56,788 nucleotides of DNA from Thermodesulfovibrionia bacterium. Lineage in GTDB: Bacteria > Nitrospirota > Thermodesulfovibrionia > UBA6902. Below are positions 45,883 through 53,932 of this stretch, one piece after another (the stretch's first letter is position 1; each line of letters opens with the position of its first letter). The notes below the pieces were generated by a model. It saw nothing but the letters and a program-made list of their open reading frames with translations. It was not told where the DNA came from and made no database searches. A program made the translations under genes and the position numbers. The stretch lies in NCBI GenBank assembly GCA_020057065.1, contig JAGVGM010000093.1, positions 1 to 56,788 of the forward strand, read 5' to 3'.

Positions 45883-47949
45883 ATGAAGGCAAATGAAACA
45901 AAAGTAGAAGACTTTTTATCTGCAAACAAGACACAGTTCGTAATTCCTGTTTATCAGAGAAATTACGACTGGTCAACGGGACAATGTAAACAGTTGCTTG
46001 ACGACATACTTGAAGTTGGAGCAACCAAGAAAATGAATGCGCACTTTATCGGTAGTATTGTTTACATTCATGATGATGTTTATACTGCTTCAAGAATTAA
46101 AGAACTTACTGTTATTGACGGCCAACAGCGACTTACGACTTTGACCTTGATTTATTTGGTGTTGCATAGACTTGCAAAAGAATTAAAAAACGAAAATCTC
46201 GTTACTGAAATCAGTGAAACCTACTTGATTAACAAGTTCGGACCGGAGGAAGAAAAGCTAAAACTTCGACCAACGGACAACAACGACAAAGCACTTAAAT
46301 ATCTCTTACGAGGTGATGAAAATGAAGAATACGCAGACTTTTCAAAACTCATTGATAATTTCAACTTTTTTAAAGGAAGGATTACAGAGGAAAACTACCA
46401 AATAGTTTTAACCGGGTTATCGAAGTTAATATTTGTTGAAGTTTCGCTTGACAGAGCAAAAGACGACCCTCAGAGAATATTTGAAAGCCTCAACTCAACA
46501 GGTTTAGAATTATCACAAGCCGACTTAATTCGCAATTATATCTTGATGGGGCTCAATCGCAGAGACCAAAATAAAATATATCAAAACTATTGGGAAGTAA
46601 TTGAAAATCTGGCAAAGGATGAAACGCTTAACGGAAGCCGAGTATCAGATTTTATTCGTGACTACTTGACTCTTGAAAACAAGAACATTCCGAACAAAGG
46701 AAAAGTATATCTTGAATTTAAGGTACTGTATCCTACATCAACGCTTGATTATTTAGAGAATATATTATCAAAAATAAAATCTTTGGTAAGGCATTACAAC
46801 AAACTAATAAATCCCAAGAATGAAACTGATAAGGACCTTAGAATTCAACTTGAATACATAAACCGTCTTGAAATAAATGTTGCCTATCCTTTTTTGATGC
46901 AAGTATATGAGGATTATGCAAATTCAATCATTGACAAGCAAATATTTACGTCAGTATTAGATTTAGTCCAATCATTTACCTGGAGACGATTTATTCTAGG
47001 GCTACCAACCGCCTCTTTGAACAAAATATTTATGAGTCTTTACGACAAAGTTGACAAAGGAAACTATTTGTTTTCGATTCAAAAATCTCTATTACAGCGT
47101 TCTGGTGTTCAGAGATTCCCAAGAAACAAGGAAACCTTAAATGCTCTAAGAGAAAAGGACGTTTATAATATAAAACCAAAAAACAGAACGTATTTACTTG
47201 AACGACTTGAAAATTATGAAAATAGAGAACCAGTTTTAATTGACGGAAACGAAGATATTACAATTGAACATATCTTCCCTCAACATCCAGACCTGAAATG
47301 GAAAATTGAATTAGGTAATGACGAGTACAATCTCATAAAAGAAAACTATCTCAACACAATCGGTAATTTGACACTTTCCGGTAACAATGGAAAACTTGGA
47401 AACAAGCCATTTAAAGAAAAAAGAGATTTGGCAAATGCTGGATATAAAGACAGCAGGCTTTGGTTGAACAAATATCTTTCAAGTGCTGAGAAATGGGACA
47501 AAGCGGAAATTGAAAGACGTTTTGACCTAATATCGGAAAGATTTTTAAAAATATGGGAAATGCCAAGCATTTATATTGATGACGAATCAGATAACAACGA
47601 AGTAAATATTTTTGATGCTGAAGACCCAAAACATAAAAAATTAGAATACGCAATTTTCTTTGGTAATAAATTAGAAGTTAGGGAGGTTGCCAAGCTCTAT
47701 GTTGAAGTATTTAAGCAGCTTTTTGAATTGCAACCTGAGACATTTTTTACGTCGGAGATAGGGAAAAGAATTGGATTAACAAAGAATCCAACCGAAGGCA
47801 ATCCAAGACAGGCTATTGAAATAAATGACACATATTTTATTGAGGGCAACCTTGACAATATCAGCAAGTTTGACAGAATTAAGCAAGCATTGGCACTGTT
47901 TGATATTGAAGATGAATTGACAATAAAATATGCGAATGACAACGACTAA
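45883..47949 (+). CDS. DUF262/DUF1524 protein, GmrSD-like type IV restriction or phage defence
   Basis: A 688-residue protein. The N-terminal DUF262 (ParB-like) domain has IPVYQRNYDW (about 21-30) and IDGQQRLTTLTL (about 78-89). The DUF1524 HNH nuclease domain near residue 462 has EHIFPQH followed by NTIGNLTLSGNNGKLGN. A final 100-residue domain is unassigned. GmrSD cuts phage DNA carrying modified cytosines. The gene is markedly AT-rich compared with its flanks, which indicates transfer. ATG 45883 is preferred, with AGGATG six bases upstream. Confidence 0.85.
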   Translation: MKANETKVEDFLSANKTQFVIPVYQRNYDWSTGQCKQLLDDILEVGATKKMNAHFIGSIVYIHDDVYTASRIKELTVIDGQQRLTTLTLIYLVLHRLAKELKNENLVTEISETYLINKFGPEEEKLKLRPTDNNDKALKYLLRGDENEEYADFSKLIDNFNFFKGRITEENYQIVLTGLSKLIFVEVSLDRAKDDPQRIFESLNSTGLELSQADLIRNYILMGLNRRDQNKIYQNYWEVIENLAKDETLNGSRVSDFIRDYLTLENKNIPNKGKVYLEFKVLYPTSTLDYLENILSKIKSLVRHYNKLINPKNETDKDLRIQLEYINRLEINVAYPFLMQVYEDYANSIIDKQIFTSVLDLVQSFTWRRFILGLPTASLNKIFMSLYDKVDKGNYLFSIQKSLLQRSGVQRFPRNKETLNALREKDVYNIKPKNRTYLLERLENYENREPVLIDGNEDITIEHIFPQHPDLKWKIELGNDEYNLIKENYLNTIGNLTLSGNNGKLGNKPFKEKRDLANAGYKDSRLWLNKYLSSAEKWDKAEIERRFDLISERFLKIWEMPSIYIDDESDNNEVNIFDAEDPKHKKLEYAIFFGNKLEVREVAKLYVEVFKQLFELQPETFFTSEIGKRIGLTKNPTEGNPRQAIEINDTYFIEGNLDNISKFDRIKQALALFDIEDELTIKYANDND

Positions 47950-47956
47950 TAGACGC

Positions 47957-47972
47957 TGCACATGAACGAGTG
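47957..47972. repeat. 16-base direct repeat, copy 1
   Basis: TGCACATGAACGAGTG occurs here, just after the DUF262 gene, and again exactly at 48539-48554 just after the next gene. Confidence 0.85.
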
Positions 47973-48091
47973 AGCTTGCCGTTATGTTTTAATAATACGT
48001 CCAACTATGGAGATAACAATTGCGAGATGCTCTTCAATATTTAGCATGTTAAATATGGTTGTTTATTTCTGTGGTAGGAAAGGCAGAGTTC

Positions 48092-48511
48092 ATGAATGAA
48101 ATAGAATTTAATGGCGAAATATACAATGATGAAAGAATGTTTGTTCTATATGTATGTAAATGTACGGTGGATATAAATGATGATGTAATATCAACAACAA
48201 TATATCACGAAGAAGCTCCAGAAAATTATAAATGGTGTGTGGTTACTTACAGAAACGTTACAAGATATATGTCAACCAGAGTTGATCACTTTGATTCTGA
48301 GAGTGACGCGATTGCATATATGAAGAAAGTAGAACCTGATGTCCCCCTAATAAGCTTAGGTGGCAAATCACCCCATGACCCGCTTCCTTACGATCAGTTT
48401 GTCATATGGAAAGAAAGAAACAAATTCAAGGAATACGATTACAAGAAGATGTATCTGCCTGGTGGTTCTAATCCCAGAGAGGTTATATATAAAAAAAATA
48501 CTGAGTATTAA
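48092..48511 (+). CDS. Hypothetical accessory protein
   Basis: A 139-residue protein with no recognised family: MNEIEFNGEIYNDE, then YRNVTRYMSTRVDHFDSESDAIAYMKK, given here by its features as an alpha/beta segment. AGGAAAGG upstream supports ATG 48092 over a longer TTG-started frame. AT-rich like its neighbour and followed by the 16-base repeat, so it may be part of a cassette. Confidence 0.6.
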   Translation: MNEIEFNGEIYNDERMFVLYVCKCTVDINDDVISTTIYHEEAPENYKWCVVTYRNVTRYMSTRVDHFDSESDAIAYMKKVEPDVPLISLGGKSPHDPLPYDQFVIWKERNKFKEYDYKKMYLPGGSNPREVIYKKNTEY

Positions 48512-48538
48512 ATTGGGTATAAAAAAACACATAACCAT

Positions 48539-48554
48539 TGCACATGAACGAGTG
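48539..48554. repeat. 16-base direct repeat, copy 2
   Basis: TGCACATGAACGAGTG, identical to 47957-47972. Both copies lie shortly after a stop codon. Confidence 0.85.
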
Positions 48555-48765
48555 CCACAGGACACTTTTTGATGTAATCCGTTCATCCTGTTATCGTCAA
48601 TTTTAATTTCTCCCAAGGTTGTTTACAAGCAGGTAAAATTTTGATTTTTGCAGGGTATGAGATCTGAAGATAACCGATAAAAACTACACTCGGAAGGGGC
48701 GTTATTCATTACATGACCGAAACAAGATAAATATTGACCGGAGCTATAAGGTTATAAAGTAAATA

Positions 48766-49167
48766 TCATATAGTCCAATCCACAATGCTCAAGTTCTTTA
48801 TCTGTCTGAACTCTCTGGTATTGCTGGTAACTAGAGTTACGCCGAGACAAAGCGCATGAGCGCCAATTAATAAATCCATGGCTCCGATAGGCCTTCCTGC
48901 TTTCTCAAGTGTTGCACGGATTGTCCCATAAGATTTCGCTGCTTTTTCATCGAAGTCAGCAAGTTCGAGCGGCAGTATAAATTCCTCAAGCGCCTCTTTG
49001 TTCTTTTGTACATGCTGGCTCTTAGCAACACCGTATTGGAGTTCAGCAAGGGTGATAGAAGAGATGCCTATATCACCTATGGAATGGGATACAAAATGCT
49101 TGAGTACTTTTGCAGGCTTATTCTTTATTACGTAAATGCAGGTATTTGTATCAAGCATCAACTTCAT
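48766..49167 (-). CDS. vapC: PIN-domain toxin VapC
   Basis: A 133-residue PIN-domain RNase with the acidic site Asp6 (MLDTN), Glu42 (AELQYG) and Asp98 (AMDLLIGAHA), plus the closing TSNTREF. VapC toxins cut tRNA or rRNA until bound by VapB. It overlaps vapB by one base (TAATG). Confidence 0.9.
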   Translation of the reverse strand: MKLMLDTNTCIYVIKNKPAKVLKHFVSHSIGDIGISSITLAELQYGVAKSQHVQKNKEALEEFILPLELADFDEKAAKSYGTIRATLEKAGRPIGAMDLLIGAHALCLGVTLVTSNTREFRQIKNLSIVDWTI

Positions 49168-49394
49168 TAAAGGTCCTCTCTTTTCTGAAGTTTGGGCTGT
49201 TTTCTCTCAGCCATGAAGTCATCAGAGAATTTATTGAGACTATCGAACAGGGATTCCCATGAATCTTTAGCCGGAATTAACATGACAACATTTCCCGTCT
49301 TCTTCACAAAAACATAGTCATCCTTAAATCTGAATTCTTTTGGTAAACGCACAGCCTGACTCTGGCCATTTTGAAAAAGCTTTGCAGTTTTCAC
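49167..49394 (-). CDS. vapB: AbrB/SpoVT-type antitoxin VapB
   Basis: A 75-residue antitoxin with the swapped-hairpin AbrB fold at the N terminus (AKLFQNGQSQAVRLPKEFRF, residues 4-23). The C-terminal tail binds the toxin. The GTG start at 49394 lies six bases after GGAGG (49401-49405). It binds its own promoter, probably at the repeat at 49411-49432. Confidence 0.9.
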   Translation of the reverse strand: MKTAKLFQNGQSQAVRLPKEFRFKDDYVFVKKTGNVVMLIPAKDSWESLFDSLNKFSDDFMAERKQPKLQKREDL

Positions 49395-49410
49395 AGTGCA
49401 CCTCCATTTA

Positions 49411-49432
49411 AGTATATATCAACAGTATATAT
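49411..49432 (-). promoter_or_regulatory. Probable VapBC operator
   Basis: AGTATATAT occurs twice (49411-49419 and 49424-49432) just upstream of the vapB ribosome binding site. VapBC complexes typically bind such repeats to repress their own promoter. Confidence 0.55.
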
Positions 49433-49791
49433 TGAAGCCTTTTATTTTGCAAGCCAACGAATTCCCTTTCAACGTCTGATCTGTTGCTTACTTATAGCAT
49501 ATTTAAGATACGTTACACTCCTTCTTTGTTATCCCTTCGATCAAATCGAAATTACGCTTTCAACCTGTTATCATCGAACGTAAGGTCATCTAAAATTATT
49601 GCTATCAGGTAAAAGCAATACAGAAACCATAGCTGAAAGGCCACGATATCCGTTAGTTATTGTTAAGTATCAATTTTTAGTAATAGATAAAAACTGTACT
49701 CTATTTCGTTGAAGAAAGACATTTTGTTTGTAATTATTATTCAGGCATCTGGCCTTCTCTCTTTTAGAAAGCATCTCAGTTTTTTTAACAA

Positions 49792-49858
49792 GTTCTGGAT
49801 GCCCCATTACAGACTTCGGGCATGACGAAATTGAAAACTTGCAATTTATACACAGACT
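49792..49858. repeat. Partial copy of the 139-bp inverted-repeat element
   Basis: TTCTGGATGCCCCATTACAG followed by ACTTCGGGCATGAC and a tail ending in ACACAGAC matches the right half of the element at 56360-56498. The left half and one terminal repeat are missing. Confidence 0.65.
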
Positions 49859-49862
49859 CTAA

Positions 49863-51230
49863 TTATTTAAACAGGTCGTCCTTTGAAATAACAGGCGTTG
49901 AAAGCTCTTTTATTATTGAGGGTTTTTTCGCAGCATCTTTGTTTTGTTCATTTAACGCAGTTCCAGTTTCTTTTTTTACGGCAGTGCTGTCTTCCGTCTT
50001 CTTTGTTTTGGAGCTTTTAATGAGGTAATCGTATGTGCTTTTTTCAATCTCTCGTATAACCTGTTTTGATGTATCTTTTGTTACCGCAGGTATTTGAATA
50101 TTCTTGAGTACGGGTTTGCTGTTGTCCGGTTTCTGTACCGGGATAGAATTATCATTTTTAACAGCGGTATTATTTTTGATCACAGGGCTGAATTCATCTT
50201 TCATTACAGGACTCCATTCGTCTTTCTTGATCACAGCTCCCCAATCTTTCTTTTCAGGCCCCATAAATTCTTTTGTCTCAACAGGGGCGCTTCCGCCTTT
50301 TGCATTAGCGGCAGCGGCCTCTTTTTTCTTTTCCTCTGCAGTCATCCCGCTTTTTATCAGCGAAAGATTCTCTTCAAATTTATTTAGTATTACACCGGGG
50401 TTGCTTTCATCTTTATTTTCTAAAAGACTTTCAGTGTTCTTTAGCGGGTCGGTTTTTACAGGGGATTTGGTCTCATCAAGAGATGGAGCTTTCAAAATAA
50501 TGGTGATGCGCCTGTTCCTTGGGTCCTGAGGATCATCTTTAATGAGGAGATCTTTATCAGCATAGCCTGAGACACGATCAATTCTTTTCGTATCAAGGCC
50601 GTTGGCCTCAAGCTCTTTTCTTGCTGATGAGGCCCGTTCGGTCGAAAGTTCCCAGTTGCTGTAATCGCTTTTTGCATACTGCATGGAGTCAGTATGTCCT
50701 TCAATGCTGATCATATTAGGAAGTTTGTTTATGTTCTCACCGATAACATGCAGGATCTGTTTTGCCTTTGGTGTTAATTTATTGCTGCCGCTCTCAAACA
50801 TAGGACTGCCGTCCTTGTCTATCATCTGAATGCGGACCCCTTCATCCACGGTATCGATCAGCACCTGATCTTTTGCGTCCTCCATTTTGCCCATTATGCC
50901 TTTTTTCAGTTCCTTTTCCATGTCTTTAATATTGAGTTCTCCATTTCCTTTAAGGGCCTTCTGCGAGGATTCTCCGGATTCAGCAAAGATCTCACTTGAT
51001 TTTTCCATAAAGGAGGTGCCGCCCTGGTCATAAATGCTGAAGTATTTAAAGTATTGGGAAAGACGTGCCCTTTTTTCATCAGATGTCATATTTAAGAGCC
51101 ACATCAGTAAAAAAAATGCCATCATTGCAGTTACAAAATCAGCATAAGCAACCTTCCATGCGCCTCCATGGTGTCCCCCCCCAGCATTTTTTTTAATTTT
51201 TTTAATTATTATTGCTTTGGGTTTACTCAT
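49863..51230 (-). CDS. motB: Flagellar motor stator protein MotB (second set) with long C-terminal tail
   Basis: A 455-residue MotB. The membrane helix has AWKVAYADFVTAMMAFF with ion-binding Asp31, and the OmpA domain (ISIEGHTDSMQYA, DPRNRRITIIL) ends near residue 248. The remaining 200 residues are Lys/Pro/Asp-rich and repetitive (EWSPVMKDEFSPVIKNN), probably disordered and periplasmic. Typical MotB ends shortly after the OmpA domain. The gene overlaps motA by ATGA. Confidence 0.9.
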   Translation of the reverse strand: MSKPKAIIIKKIKKNAGGGHHGGAWKVAYADFVTAMMAFFLLMWLLNMTSDEKRARLSQYFKYFSIYDQGGTSFMEKSSEIFAESGESSQKALKGNGELNIKDMEKELKKGIMGKMEDAKDQVLIDTVDEGVRIQMIDKDGSPMFESGSNKLTPKAKQILHVIGENINKLPNMISIEGHTDSMQYAKSDYSNWELSTERASSARKELEANGLDTKRIDRVSGYADKDLLIKDDPQDPRNRRITIILKAPSLDETKSPVKTDPLKNTESLLENKDESNPGVILNKFEENLSLIKSGMTAEEKKKEAAAANAKGGSAPVETKEFMGPEKKDWGAVIKKDEWSPVMKDEFSPVIKNNTAVKNDNSIPVQKPDNSKPVLKNIQIPAVTKDTSKQVIREIEKSTYDYLIKSSKTKKTEDSTAVKKETGTALNEQNKDAAKKPSIIKELSTPVISKDDLFK

Positions 51231-52075
51231 TTTCTGATAGCGTCTTCAAGCTCGGTAAAGCCTGGTTTTGCATCTGAAGGAATAACACGTCTTGCATACT
51301 CAACTGCAATTTGCGGCGCTGCACCTCCGACAAAGGATACAAGCGCAATCTTGATGACCTGAAAAAGGACCATATCGTTATTGGCAATGTGTTCGAGATG
51401 TGTACCTATCGGACCCACGAATCCATAACTCAATAAAACACCGAGAAATGTTCCGACAAGCGCTGCTCCGATACTGTGTCCGAGCACTTCCGGAGGCTCA
51501 GAGATTTTTGCCATTGTAAGAACGACCCCAAGGACCGCAGCAACAATACCGAGAGCAGGCAGGCCGTCGGCGATCTTAGTGACACTGTGGGCCGGTGCCA
51601 TTGCTTCGTGATGATGCGTCTCCATCTCGAGATCCATAATATTTTCAAGCTCATGTGAGGCCACATTAGTCGATATGATTACCTTGAGATTGTCACATAT
51701 GAAAGTAACAGCATGATGATTTTTGAGAATACTCGGATATTTGCTGAATATGGGGCTTTGTTCGGGATTTTCAATATCAGCTTCAATCGCTATAAGACCT
51801 TCCTTTCTCATTTTACTGAATACTGAGTTCAGGACTCCAAGGACCTCAAGAAATTCACTTTTGCTCGTACTCTTGGCTGAAAAAACTCTCATGACATTTT
51901 TTAAAACGAGACCTATTATTTTTTGGGGAGATTGAATAATGAAGCCCCCGAGCGCAGCGCCGCCAATAATGAGAAGCTCAACCGGCTGAAAAAGAAGACT
52001 GATGTTTCCATGTTCCAGGAGATAACCACCTACAACAGATGCAAGGACAACTACCATTCCTATTATTACAAACAT
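51227..52075 (-). CDS. motA: Flagellar motor stator protein MotA (second set, classical type)
   Basis: A 282-residue MotA of the long, E. coli-like branch. It has an N-terminal helix pair, a cytoplasmic loop with the HHHEAMAPAHSVTKIADGLP region, and GIVAAVLGVVLTMAKI. It forms a proton or sodium channel with MotB. It has AAGGAAAAG before the ATG and a sigma-28-like promoter about 85 bases upstream. Confidence 0.9.
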   Translation of the reverse strand: MFVIIGMVVVLASVVGGYLLEHGNISLLFQPVELLIIGGAALGGFIIQSPQKIIGLVLKNVMRVFSAKSTSKSEFLEVLGVLNSVFSKMRKEGLIAIEADIENPEQSPIFSKYPSILKNHHAVTFICDNLKVIISTNVASHELENIMDLEMETHHHEAMAPAHSVTKIADGLPALGIVAAVLGVVLTMAKISEPPEVLGHSIGAALVGTFLGVLLSYGFVGPIGTHLEHIANNDMVLFQVIKIALVSFVGGAAPQIAVEYARRVIPSDAKPGFTELEDAIRK

Positions 52076-52157
52076 ATCTTACTTTTCCTTGTAAGTCTTT
52101 AAAAGATTAATGCTTTCATCTTTCTCATGCGTTTCCCTGAACTAAATCTACTTATAG

Positions 52158-52185
52158 TAATCGGTAAAAACGAGGCGAAACTTTA
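52158..52185 (-). promoter_or_regulatory. sigma-28-like flagellar promoter for motAB
   Basis: On the minus strand TAAAGTTT is followed, after 12 bases, by ACCGATTA. The FliA consensus is TAAAGTTT-N11-GCCGATAA, so the -35 is perfect, the -10 differs at two bases and the spacer is one base long. Confidence 0.5.
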
Positions 52186-52457
52186 ACCGGGTCAAGTGCG
52201 TTATCTCATTAAAATAAAACTGAAAACCATCTGAACTGTAAGGGGGAATATCTTTTTTGACCGTGGAGCTTATCTAAAAACTACGTTTACAGGAGCAACT
52301 ATTGACTCACGCTTAAATAATGTCCGCTTTTTTGTCATTCCCGTGCCCCGTTCTCCGTAGTAGCATACTTCGCCGAAGTGCTCGAAGGCTGAACTACGAA
52401 CTCTGTGTCTCTTGATATTATCCGACAGTTTATTTATCTTAATTGTCATGGTAGTAA
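52186..52457. other. Non-coding stretch between motA promoter and tRNA-Leu
   Basis: No gene is seen. TGTCATTCCCGTGCCCCG (near 52334) and the imperfect hairpin around ACTTCGCCGAAGT (near 52370) look like decayed dispersed repeats. Confidence 0.4.
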
Positions 52458-52546
52458 AGCTGTCAGCCGTCAGCTTTCAGCGGTCAGCAAAAGGATAGGA
52501 TTTATTTTTAAGCTGAATGCTGACAGCTAACTGCTAACAGCTAACA
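52458..52546. repeat. Imperfect inverted repeat of AGCTGTCAGC units (family D)
   Basis: AGCTGTCAGCCGTCAGC-type units (52458-52488) are mirrored by AGCTGAATGCTGACAGC and AACTGCTAACAGC (52511-52546). The element ends one base before tRNA-Leu and shares its core with the direct repeats at 41080-41104. Confidence 0.7.
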
Positions 52547-52547
52547 C

Positions 52548-52633
52548 GCCGGAGTGGTGGAATGGCAGACGCGGTGGACTCAAAATTCACTGAGGGCAAC
52601 CTCGTGGGGGTTCAAGTCCCCCCTCCGGCACCA
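52548..52633 (+). tRNA. tRNA-Leu (CAA anticodon)
   Basis: The acceptor arms GCCGGAG and CTCCGGC pair perfectly, and CCA is encoded at 52631-52633. The anticodon loop CTCAAAA gives anticodon CAA on a GTGGA/TTCAC stem. A long variable arm, as in class II tRNAs, precedes GGTTCAAGTCC. It reads UUG codons. Confidence 0.95.
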
Positions 52634-52952
52634 TTGCTTTTTAATCATTATAAGGGGTCAGACAGGCTCCTGAGCTCACACTTAAACATTCCGCGGTTAC
52701 CCCCCTAACTGAAACCAAGAAAAAATCGAGTGGTTAGAAGATAGCATGGGATCTGACGGCTGAATGCTAAGAGCCAAGAAATTTCTTTACAATATAGACA
52801 CATGTCTACTAAGATATGACAATATTTTGAGGGAAACTTTTATGAAGACTTTGTGTCACAGATAAGGGGAAAGTCTGAGATCAGAAATATAAATCGGGAT
52901 GTCAAAAATAACCTGAAGTCACAAATTGTGATATCCAATCAGGAGGGGACGA
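52634..52952. other. Gap between tRNA-Leu and the BRO remnant
   Basis: No intact gene. A frame ending in NLKSQIVISNQEG (about 52895-52940) vaguely recalls ORF6N/KilA-type phage proteins, but it lacks a start and I do not call it. Tandem decay products of an island at the tRNA are likely. Confidence 0.4.
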
Positions 52953-53204
52953 ATGGAAACAAACATTGCAGTTTTTAGAGGCAAGGAAATCAGAAAGACG
53001 ATTCATAAGAATGAATGGTGGTTTGTGATCAATGATGTTATTGAATCATTGACTGATTCAAATGATCCGGCTCAATAGGTCAGCGAAGTTGCAGGCAAGG
53101 CGCGGAGAGACCTTGAGAAAAAGACGGGCAGGCGGGTTGTTTCAAAAGAAAATTATCTTACGACTTCTGGAAAGGTTAAGAGGCTGGGAAGGAAACTGGA
53201 CTGA
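52953..53204 (+). pseudogene. BRO-N/antirepressor-like remnant with internal deletion and stop
   Basis: A strong AGGAGGGG precedes ATG 52953. The frame starts like a phage BRO-family protein (NIAVFRGKEIRKTIH, WWFVINDVIESLTDSNDPAQ) and hits TAG at 53076. It continues in the same frame with VAGKARRDLEKKTGRRVVSKENYL, the usual C-terminal end. The large middle region of the family, some 170 residues, is missing. Confidence 0.75.
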
Positions 53205-53287
53205 TAGCGAAGATAGAGAGATTTGAAGATATTCAGGCATGGCAAAAAGCAAAGAAGCTGTTAATGAGATTTATTCTGGGTGCTGAG
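53201..53287 (+). pseudogene. Four-helix-bundle (S23-like) N-terminal fragment
   Basis: The frame reads KIERFEDIQAWQKAKKL, the typical N terminus of small four-helix-bundle proteins related to 23S intervening-sequence proteins. It has no ATG and is cut short by the inverted-repeat element starting at 53288. Confidence 0.6.
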
Positions 53288-53608
53288 TGGTGTCAGGTCT
53301 ACATTCTTCATGAAAAATCTGTAATATGTAGACCTGACACCAATAGCACACCTTCTCACCGCTTGTTTGACATGCTAAAGATTGCATTGAAAGATGAGGT
53401 GAAGAACGAAGATAGATCGCCCAGTCAGTTCTCTGATTATAAGGGAACTCTTCCAGAAGCGAGCCTTAAAATCGGTGAGGATGAAGTCAAGATCATTAAA
53501 GCAGATGCAGATGAGCAGAAGAACGCTGAGGCAATACCGGCAAATACTGTGGTCTTCACAAAGGGTTATCATGAACCATGCAGTGAAAAAGACACTATCT
53601 CCAGGTAA
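53264..53608 (+). pseudogene. Composite open frame of uncertain nature
   Basis: A 114-codon frame runs through the inverted-repeat element and on to 53608 (ALKDEVKNEDRSPSQFSDY, GEDEVKIIKADADEQ). The first part is the tail of the four-helix-bundle remnant plus repeat. The later part looks coding but matches nothing I know. It is probably a fragment of a lost gene. Confidence 0.3.
53288..53342. repeat. 55-bp element with perfect 17-bp inverted repeats
   Basis: TGGTGTCAGGTCTACAT (53288-53304) and ATGTAGACCTGACACCA (53326-53342) are perfect inverses around a 21-base loop. It looks like a REP- or MITE-type hairpin of the kind mobilised by REP-associated tyrosine transposases. Confidence 0.75.
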
Positions 53609-53650
53609 AGCAAGCGCATTACGAAAACAGTAGAACAATGCAGAATAGGA

Positions 53651-53932
53651 ATGCCCATGAAGAAAAAGAAAGAAAACATTCCAGTCAAAAGTGATTTGAT
53701 TCTGTATCAGACAGAGGACGGGAAAACCAGAATTGAAGTGCATCTTCAGGATGAAACAGTTTGGCTAAGTCAGAAGCTCATGGCTGAACTGTTTCAGAAA
53801 GATGTCAGGACAATTAATGAACACATTAAAAATATCTTTGAAGAGGGGGAGCTTGCACCTGAATCAGTTATCCGGAAATTCCGGATAACTGCCGCTGACG
53901 GTGACGGAGGAGAAATAAAAAGATGCCTATGA
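53651..53932 (+). pseudogene. Truncated RhuM-family gene (N-terminal fragment)
   Basis: Ninety-three codons (LILYQTEDGKTRIEVHLQDE in part, WLSQKLMAELFQKDVRTINEH in part) match the N-terminal DNA-binding-like part of RhuM-family proteins. They stop after TAADGDGGEIKRCL, where intact members continue to FYNLDAIISVGYR. The intact copy follows at once, and the two differ enough that this is not a recent duplication. Confidence 0.7.

Larger units (their letters stand above)
49395..49862. other. Gap between vapB and the second motB
   Basis: It holds the vapBC control region at its left end and a partial copy of the inverted-repeat element at its right end. Nothing gene-like is seen between them. 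Confidence 0.5.

Noticed and set aside
49411-49583. Plus-strand open frame over the vapB promoter
   Set aside because: It runs antisense to a convincing vapB control region and looks random.
52860-52950. ORF6N/KilA-type gene fragment upstream of the BRO remnant
   Set aside because: Only about 20 residues look suggestive, there is no start codon in frame, and the overlap with the BRO ribosome binding site makes it unreliable.
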